26,379 nucleotides of DNA, from positions 1-26,379 of the forward strand of contig LSSL01007479.1 in the NCBI GenBank assembly GCA_001953115.1, given 5' to 3'. This document shows, piece by piece, positions 19,700 to 26,379 of this stretch. A program made the translations under genes and the position numbers. The notes under the pieces are model-generated. The model saw nothing but the letters and a program-made list of their open reading frames with translations. It had not been told where the DNA came from and did no database searches. The stretch comes from Smittium mucronatum. Taxonomy: Eukaryota > Kickxellomycota > Harpellomycetes > Harpellales > Legeriomycetaceae. Each line of letters begins with the position of its first letter. Positions within the stretch are counted from its first letter, which is position 1.

Positions 19700-22655
19700 T
19701 TGGTCTATATATATGGGAATTTATCATAACTTATGGTATAAATTTGTATATAAAATTGTGGCTATAGATATTTTATATACATGATCTTAAATTCTATACT
19801 AATTTAAACATATTTAAAAAATAAATATTTATTGGAAAAATAACTATTAACTTTTTTAAAAAAAAATTAATTTATCTTGTAACAAAAATATGTATCATAG
19901 TATTAAAATGATATTGATTTCAGATAATCCATAACTAAGTGTACTTTTTTTAAAAAAATCAAATTATTAATTTATTAAGAGCTAGAAACGTAAAAATTTT
20001 ATTAGTAAAAAATATTGTATTCCATAGATTTAATGCGTGTGATTAAAGATAATAATTTATTATTATTTAAACTTGGCTTGATAAAATAATTTTTTATCAA
20101 TTTTTTTCTTTTAATAAATAAAATATATTATAAAATATCATTATTAGTTGTAAAGTGGATATAAATTAAATATAAATAAGGCTTAATACCTTATAAATTC
20201 TTAAATGATATAAAATTAGTAAAATATCTCTATAAAAAATAATAGATGACCTAATTTTATATAAGAAGAATAAAAATTACAATAAAAGATAATTATATTA
20301 GATTTTAACGCCATGAGCTCGTCAAATAGATTTCAGATTTAGAATAAAATTTAATTAAATCTAAAATATTAAATGATTAATTATCAGATTTTCATAATAT
20401 TATTACCTTTTTTTATGATGGAATACAAAGTTATAAATTTTATATTTTAAATGTAAATTTATAAAGATATATTTCTACTATTTTTTTGAAATAATAAAAA
20501 AAATAAATAGAAAAAATTAAATAATTTTTTTTTTCTAATTTTAATTTTTCAAATAATTTTTTTTTATAATATTACCAATAATGTTTATATTGCGTATTTT
20601 TTTAATGAATGAAGACAAATTTTCGAAGTCAATTCTACACAAAATGGAAAAATTATCATGATATAATATTTTTATAATCAAAATATTAATATTAATGTGT
20701 ATATTTTTTTATTTTGAAATTATTTTACTATAAAAAGCATCGTTTAAGCTTTTTATCAAGAATAATTGGACTTTATGTAATATTTTATCCAATTATCGGC
20801 TTTATTAAGAGAAACTAGGTTTCAGATATCAGAACACTTTTAAATTATAAAATATTTGCTAATAACTAACACTATTCACTAAATTTCATTCATAATTTTC
20901 GAAATTCTGTCATAAAACAATTTTAAATTAAAAAGATATTAAATTTAGGAGAAAAAATCAGAAATATATGTTTTAGTGATAAATAAAGATGGAACTAGAT
21001 ATTTGCAAAAAAAAAATCAATACCGAATTACAGTTTTAGAGAAAATTGAATCCATATTATTAAAATTAAATTTTTAGGTAAATTTTCTCAAATTTTTATT
21101 TTATTGGTAAATTTGAATAAATTTTTTGCTGGCCACAAAAATTTATAATCTTTTTTAAAAACTTATTTTGTGAAAATATGGAATTAATTTTTTTAAAAAA
21201 TAATATTAATTAAAGTGCTTTTTGTATATATGAACATAAATAGAGGTAATTATTTACACGGTTCTATGGAATGGCTAAAAATTTAATTGATTTGTGGAGA
21301 TCCTTTATATACACATAAATTTTTAAAGAGTAATAATTTTTTAAAAAAAAATATATAGAGAAATTAAAATAATTTATTTTAGTTAAAATTAAGAAAAAGT
21401 AATGAAATACCATTAATAAATATGTAAAAAAATTCTTAAAAAGAATCCATTTGATTTTTACAAGCTTTCTTTTCATATTATTTTAATAAAAACGTATATA
21501 TATTCCTTGAGTTTATTATCAGGAGGATAGATAAATCAAGGATATTTTACATTTTCTAATAAATGAGTTATCTTATATAAATATAATTTAAGGCAATTTT
21601 TGGTATCTAAAGATGAAATTTTTAAATAGCTTCATAAATATCTTAATTGATTTGTATTTACATTACAAGAAAAATATCTCTAATAATTAATATATTTTAA
21701 AATATTCATATTCGGAGCTAATAATTACTCAAGTATTTATTTTGACCATTTAATTTTTAAAATTTAAAAATAAAACTATCTGTGAGAATTGAACAATGAT
21801 TTTTTAAAAAAATATTGAAATTGATAACTTAAATATCCTATAAAGTTAAATTACAATTAATTAATCACCCCATTCCAAAAAAATTAAAAAAAATTAAAAA
21901 AATCTAATTATTATTCATTAATTTTATCAATATATTCAATAATCTTAATATTTTATATATTTTATACAGATTAGCGTTAATTTTATTAGTTAATTATAAT
22001 ATTACAAAATTAACAATAAGTCTTTTTTTAAATGAAAATTTTACAAAATTTCTACGATATTTAATTTAATTTTGATCAAAGATAAAGTTTTTTAGCATTT
22101 AATTTAATTTAATTTATATTTTAACATTATTTATCTGAAATCATTCGTTTCAAGCTTTACTTTTGAGCCTCGAATGAGTTTTAATGATAAAATGACGATC
22201 ACCTCTCCTTTTTTTATTATATAAATATAGCTAAATAAATAATATAAAAATTATATAAAAAAGTATATATTTAAAATAAAATGATAAAAAATATTAGTTG
22301 AAAGCTATATGTATATTACTATTTCTTTTTAAAGGGGATAAGATATAGGAAGTGTATGATATTTATTATTCACTACAGAAAATTTACCAAATAGATTTTA
22401 AAAAAGATTTTTTTTTATAACTGTTAGATTCCCAATTTTTTAGATTTATCATCTTTCAAAAAAAATTATATTTTTGAAGTGTGTGGGACTTAATTTTCTA
22501 TATTAATTTAATAAAAAATATTAATAGTTCATTATTTTTTAGAGAGGAAACTTTTAAAAATAATCCCGAGCTAAAATTTTATCTTTAATATCATCTATGA
22601 TATTTAGTTAAAACTGATAATATGAAACCGATAACGAGTAATTTGACATGCAATC
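19700..22655. other. Long AT-rich gene-free stretch
   Basis: No credible gene. Low-complexity runs include short tandem TAATT units near 22099-22116 and many A/T homopolymers. Confidence 0.45.
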
Positions 22656-22659
22656 GTAA

Positions 22660-22782
22660 TTTAGTATATTTTTTGATGGAGTATCAGTATTCGCAACCAG
22701 CGTAGCCTCGATAGCTCTGGAATATGCAATAGGAATTTTTATGGTATTTAAATTAGCTTTAAAAGCCTTTTTTACACATTGA
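22660..22782 (+). pseudogene. Alanine-rich hydrophobic coding-like island
   Basis: An open frame of 40 codons with GC-rich codons (several GCN, TCG, CTG) stands out from its surroundings. The product reads FFDGVSVFATSVASIALEYA and continues hydrophobic to a TGA. The pattern of an Asp-Gly start followed by small-residue helices is loosely like the N-terminal helical domain found at the start of many fungal STAND/NLR-like proteins. This is an impression from composition, not a match. There is no ATG, and it may be a fragment left by decay. Confidence 0.2.
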
Positions 22783-23093
22783 ATAATTTAATAACTAGTG
22801 ATCTATATCTACCCTTTTTATGACTAAAAATAGTGTTTTGTTATATCCTACTTCAACTTGTATGTATGATTGTGCATAGCGATCTTGATATCTTGATAAT
22901 ATACCCTTTTTTTTTTTTAATGCAGATAAAATTTTATTATTATTCTCGGAAATGATCGAACTTCTTAATTGGGTTTAAATTTTCTCATCTTTTTGGGAAA
23001 TATAATTATTATAATTTTTTTTCCCCTCCAATGAGGTTTTTTATCACTGAGTTGATTTATGTGACCCACTTTCATGGAATCAGTGGTTTCTAG

Positions 23094-23351
23094 AAGCCAA
23101 AAAGAAAAAATCGCTACATTTTACTCGCTGAATCTTTTTTTTTGTCACCTATTTTTCGAAAAAATTATTATCGGAGTTATTCCAATTTATTTTCTATTGT
23201 AGAAAGTCAAATTTATCTATCTAATAATTTAAAATGTTTATTAAACATGCGGCTTTCGGGAATTTTCTTAGGATCTCCAGAAAGATTTATTATTTTATAT
23301 CTGCAAGCCTCAATTTTTCTTTATTTCCAATTTCCAATTTATAAAGATTAA
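23094..23351 (+). pseudogene. Unassigned open frame, 85 codons
   Basis: Open from after a TAG at 23091 to a TAA at 23349-23351, without an ATG near its start. The middle segment (CLLNMRLSGIFLGSPERFII) is less repetitive than the flanking noise. No family is recognised. The stretch before it (23065-23080, ACCCACTTTCATGGAA) resembles the sequence flanking repeat copy 3 (CCACTTTCATTG near 3375-3386), so this may be part of an old repeat. Confidence 0.2.
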
Positions 23352-24147
23352 ATCGAAAAATCAATTATATCTATGTTTCAAGTGATTAAAAAACTTAAGT
23401 GGCTGTGATTTTTTTTACATGGTTTTGATTTTTAATTGTGTGTGATTTTATTTTTGCGATTCTGATATCCAAGTGGATGAGATATGACTTATGAGTGTCT
23501 TATAAAATTAACAACTAGTATGATTATGAAAATAACTATCAAACAGAAAACAGAAATGTTTATATATATAATCTAATCTAAGTTATAAATCATAATTGAT
23601 TGCATAATCTGTTAAAATATGTTGAATGTTGTGTATATTAAAAATAAGAATCTTACTTTAAGCAAAATAAAATATAAAATTTAAATACATTATCAAAAAT
23701 ACACTCTAAACAAATTCAAAGCTTGAAATTAAGATGGTATTATAAGAAGATCAGCGTAAGTTATAAAGGTAATAAAATATATAATGCATTTATTGAATTT
23801 AAAAAAAGAACATATAAGGTAGTATTGAATAATCTTGCAGCTAATATTTAGACTTTGAATTCCGCTTTTGCGGATTTTTATACATATAAAATTGCTTTTG
23901 TGAATTCCAGTGTCACGGATTTTGATTTTGAAAAAATCTCCGTTTTGGATGCTGATATTACTAATCCCTCTGTTTTTTATCTTCTTTTGCGGATGCATCT
24001 GATTCTTAAAAAAAAATTATTTTCATAAATTTATTTTTTTGATATTTTGATTTTTTTAAATTAATTGAGAAGTATTTTTATTTAATGATATAGACGGTGA
24101 AAATTTGATTTAATGAAAATTTTAATAAATTTTGATTCAAATTATAG

Positions 24148-24165
24148 TTTTTTTTTTTTTTTTTT
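24148..24165. repeat. Poly-T tract
   Basis: Uninterrupted run of about 18 T residues. Confidence 0.8.
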
Positions 24166-24579
24166 GAAAAAAATACCTATAAACTTAATATATAAAAAAT
24201 AAATGAAAGAATTAAAACAGATCTAAGTTGAAAATTCAAATTCATTTACAAAAACATAATATATATATGAAAAAGCGTTTATATAAGGAAAACGTGAAAT
24301 TATGAATTATTTATAATGCTATTTATATTAAAAAAAGCAAAAGACATCCGGTCTTTCTTTAGGATGAATGTAAAATATTTTTTAATAAAATAAAAACTTT
24401 AATAAAATCGATATATAATGCTAAATGATCATTTTAATGTTAATTATTTCCCTTATAAAAAAGAAACTGAAACTAAAACTAAAAAGATTAAGAAAAGTCA
24501 AAACTTAATCATGATACCAAATTATAAAAGAATTCTATACTAAAAAAAATAATGCGTCAGAATTTACAACAGAATTATT

Positions 24580-24790
24580 CAAGTAGAAGGATCCACAATA
24601 GCAGCATTCTAAACAATAGCATTTGAAATTTCAGCAATACAAACAAAAATATTTGCAAAAATTACCGATATAAATTCGAGTTCACGACAGCTGAATCGTT
24701 TGCATATGCATCGCAAAAGCAACATTTGCAATCAAAGAAGTATTTGCAATCGCAATCGCAGCAGTCATTAAAACAGCAGCAGTATTTCCA
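24580..24790. repeat. Degenerate GCA/TTTGCAATC low-complexity patch
   Basis: Words such as TTTGCAATC, CGCAATCGCA and CAGCAG recur, giving a region far richer in GCA than its surroundings. Short frames through it encode Ala/Ile or Asn/Arg/Ser runs. All are interrupted, so this is read as a decayed simple repeat. Confidence 0.45.
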
Positions 24791-25221
24791 AACAGTTATA
24801 AATAAGATCAATATTTAAAGTTGCATAGATTATTTAAAATATTTTTTTAAACCTTATATATTTATTTTAATTTTTCGAAATTACTATCTTTATTTAAAGG
24901 TCTAAACCTTTTTTTTTCTTATTTTTCGATATCTTATTTCAATCTTGTTATTAATTTTTGTTATAGATAGATTCTTACATATAATTTTTAATACAATAAA
25001 TATGATGTAATAGCGCATCCCATATCCCACGATTAAATGGTTTATATTAAATTCTTAATATAAAATCGGGTGTTTTATGCTTGATTTTATTTTTCGCAAT
25101 CAATCTTTTAATATATTTAATTATCTGCTGACAATTAATATATCATCCACTTTGATTTCATAATCGCCAAAATAAAATAACAAATCGCAAAAATAAACAC
25201 ATCCGCATCAGCGTTTCAATC

Positions 25222-26347
25222 ATTTATTAGACTACCTGCAAAATAAGTGAACATCTTTCAAAAAAATGAGATTTTGACTAGTAGAAATGATTTATTCGAA
25301 AACTTCCAACTATTAACAATTAATTCTATCCACGTATAACATTTGAATATAATGATATAAGTACTTGATACTAAGCATCAAGTTTATTTTCGACAAATCG
25401 CATTATCATGAAAATTTTCGATTATTTTCAAATAGTGGTTTAATTGAAATAGGTTTAGATTTATCAAGTTATGGCATTTTTTTCAATATTATCTATCAGA
25501 TTTTTCAAAAAATGATTATATTGGCAGATTTCAAACTTTTATAAATTTTTTTTTTTTACTAAAATCGTTATAATATATCTAATTCATTTGACACTGTGGA
25601 GGAAACAATATTTTTTGGTAATCCGGATATCCAATAATGCTCAAAAAAATTTCTTGATTTTGTCGACCTTTGTTGTTACACTAATATATGAAACCGAATT
25701 TAACAACAATTTGGAATTATATCCAAAATTAAATGACTTAAAATTACCTTTATACCTACTATATTACACTTTGGCTATATAATACTATATATAATGATAT
25801 TTTTAGCCTCTTAGATAAATATAGACTGCAATGGCTTTGAGTATCTATTATTTTGATAATAATATCCCCCTATAAATAATTTAGTTACTAATATTTTTGT
25901 AAAAACTATGAAAAATTTCGATGATGAAATGCCCATTTGATTTGTATTGTTATGATAAAGATTTTTTTAAAACGTGTTTAGATCAATTTGAATTGATAGC
26001 GAGTATAAAAAAATCAAAAAAATAGCTATTGGACATGTTTCTTACTAATATAAGACTGAAACTATCAAATATTTGGTTTTATTTTGAAAAAATGGCATAA
26101 CTTGATAAATTTAAACTTATTTCAATTAAACCGGATTTGAAAATAATCGAAAATTTTTATGAGAATGCGATTTTTCAAACATAAACTTGATGCTTAGTAT
26201 CAAGTACTTTTATCATAATATTCAATATATTATGCGTAGATAGAATTAATTGATAATAGTTGGAGGTTTTCGAATAAATCATTTCTACTAGTCAAAATTT
26301 CGTTTTTTTGAAAGATGTTCAATTATTGTGCTAGTAGCCTATTAAAT
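25222..26347. mobile_element. Element C: non-autonomous DNA transposon with TIRs of about 264 bp
   Basis: The left arm 25222-25485 and the right arm 26084-26347 are reverse complements over their whole length, with scattered substitutions and small indels; GACTAGTAGAAATGATTTAT is exact in both. Each arm holds the same 21-nt hairpin sequence, ACTTGAT-loop-ATCAAGT (25363-25383 and 26185-26205). The interior of about 600 bp has one open frame of about 75 codons (25555-25782, no ATG) without transposase motifs. Long TIRs around a short interior fit non-autonomous Mutator-like or similar DNA transposons. No target-site duplication is clear at the estimated ends. Confidence 0.7.
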
Positions 26348-26359
26348 ATATAAATTTGC

Positions 26360-26379
26360 TTTTTTTTTTTTTTTTTTTT
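26360..26379. repeat. Poly-T run at window edge
   Basis: The window ends in 20 consecutive T residues, so the full length is unknown. It may mark an assembly break at a homopolymer. Confidence 0.8.

Larger units (their letters stand above)
23440..25215. mobile_element. Element D: candidate inverted-repeat element rich in CGCAA motifs
   Basis: A segment at 23446-23485 (TTTTATTTTTGCGATT...CAAGTGGATGA) recurs inverted at about 25136-25180 with few mismatches. This gives imperfect inverted ends of about 40 bp around a 1.7-kb interior. CGCAA/TTGCG-type words cluster between them, for example near 23454, 23866, 23983, 24709, 24751, 25094 and 25184, although CG is scarce in the rest of the window. 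The interior has degenerate direct repeats (about 23855-23990) and a GCA-rich patch (24580-24790). There is no transposase. The ends are imperfect and no target duplication was found, so this could be a minisatellite-rich relic and not a transposon. Confidence 0.3.

Noticed and set aside
21264..21476. 70-codon minus-strand frame
   Set aside because: It is almost only Phe, Lys, Ile, Tyr and Leu, as expected from AT-rich DNA; no other support.
23729..23998. 89-codon minus-strand frame with KIRxxGI repeats
   Set aside because: The repeats match the degenerate minisatellite of element D, and the opposite strand is also open over much of it.
1..26379. Microsporidian origin (AT-rich, gene-poor)
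   Set aside because: The gene has three introns of 77-112 bp with GTAAGT donors and a Fungal_trans-type domain, neither typical of microsporidia.
1..26379. tRNA, rRNA or other structural RNA genes
   Set aside because: No cloverleaf or polymerase III box pair could be found by eye. The hairpins in the repeat copies do not form a tRNA.

Overview
This is a very AT-rich, gene-poor stretch of a eukaryotic genome, most likely a fungus. Only one gene can be recognised. It is a spliced plus-strand gene at about 8548-10732 whose product carries the middle homology region (Fungal_trans type) of Zn2Cys6 transcription factors, a family largely confined to fungi. Its three inferred introns have GTAAGT donors and TAG acceptors. 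Base composition differs sharply between compartments: a sample of intergenic sequence (12061-12120) has 9 G/C in 60, the gene (9901-9960) has 19 in 60, and the repeat at the left edge (121-180) has 33 in 60. The rest is mostly AT-rich sequence dense in stop codons. It looks like old, mutated repeats, and repeat-induced point mutation (RIP) is a possible but unproven cause.

Layout. Positions 1-5703 are a nest of repeats. Three copies of a roughly 600-bp, comparatively GC-rich repeat lie at 1-612 (minus), 3386-3600 (minus, only its 3' third) and 4522-5115 (plus). Conserved hairpins and an A-rich 3' end make it look like a SINE-like retroelement. Two relatives of a second family, A (613-1457) and B (5116-5694), share a core of about 260 bp. 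In A the core lies between long inverted arms built of short tandem repeats. Coding-like relics lie at 1464-2091 on the minus strand. Positions 5704-8070 hold no recognisable gene, and 8072-10732 hold the transcription-factor gene and a possible 5' exon. From 10740 to about 22650 there are only isolated, unassigned open frames at 11072-11260, 15631-15984 and 19439-19672, all on the minus strand. The right end has more structure: coding-like islands at 22660-22782 and 23094-23351, a candidate inverted-repeat element full of CGCAA/TTGCG motifs (about 23440-25215), then an element of about 1.1 kb with terminal inverted repeats of about 264 bp (25222-26347), and a poly-T run at the window edge.

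How it fits together. There is no operon or multi-gene system to infer. The picture is of one regulatory gene embedded in transposon graveyard sequence, as in AT-rich isochores of filamentous fungi. The most notable points are an inferred 13-nt microexon in the regulator, the absence of a visible Zn2Cys6 DNA-binding domain, and several non-autonomous element families that I cannot match to a named family.
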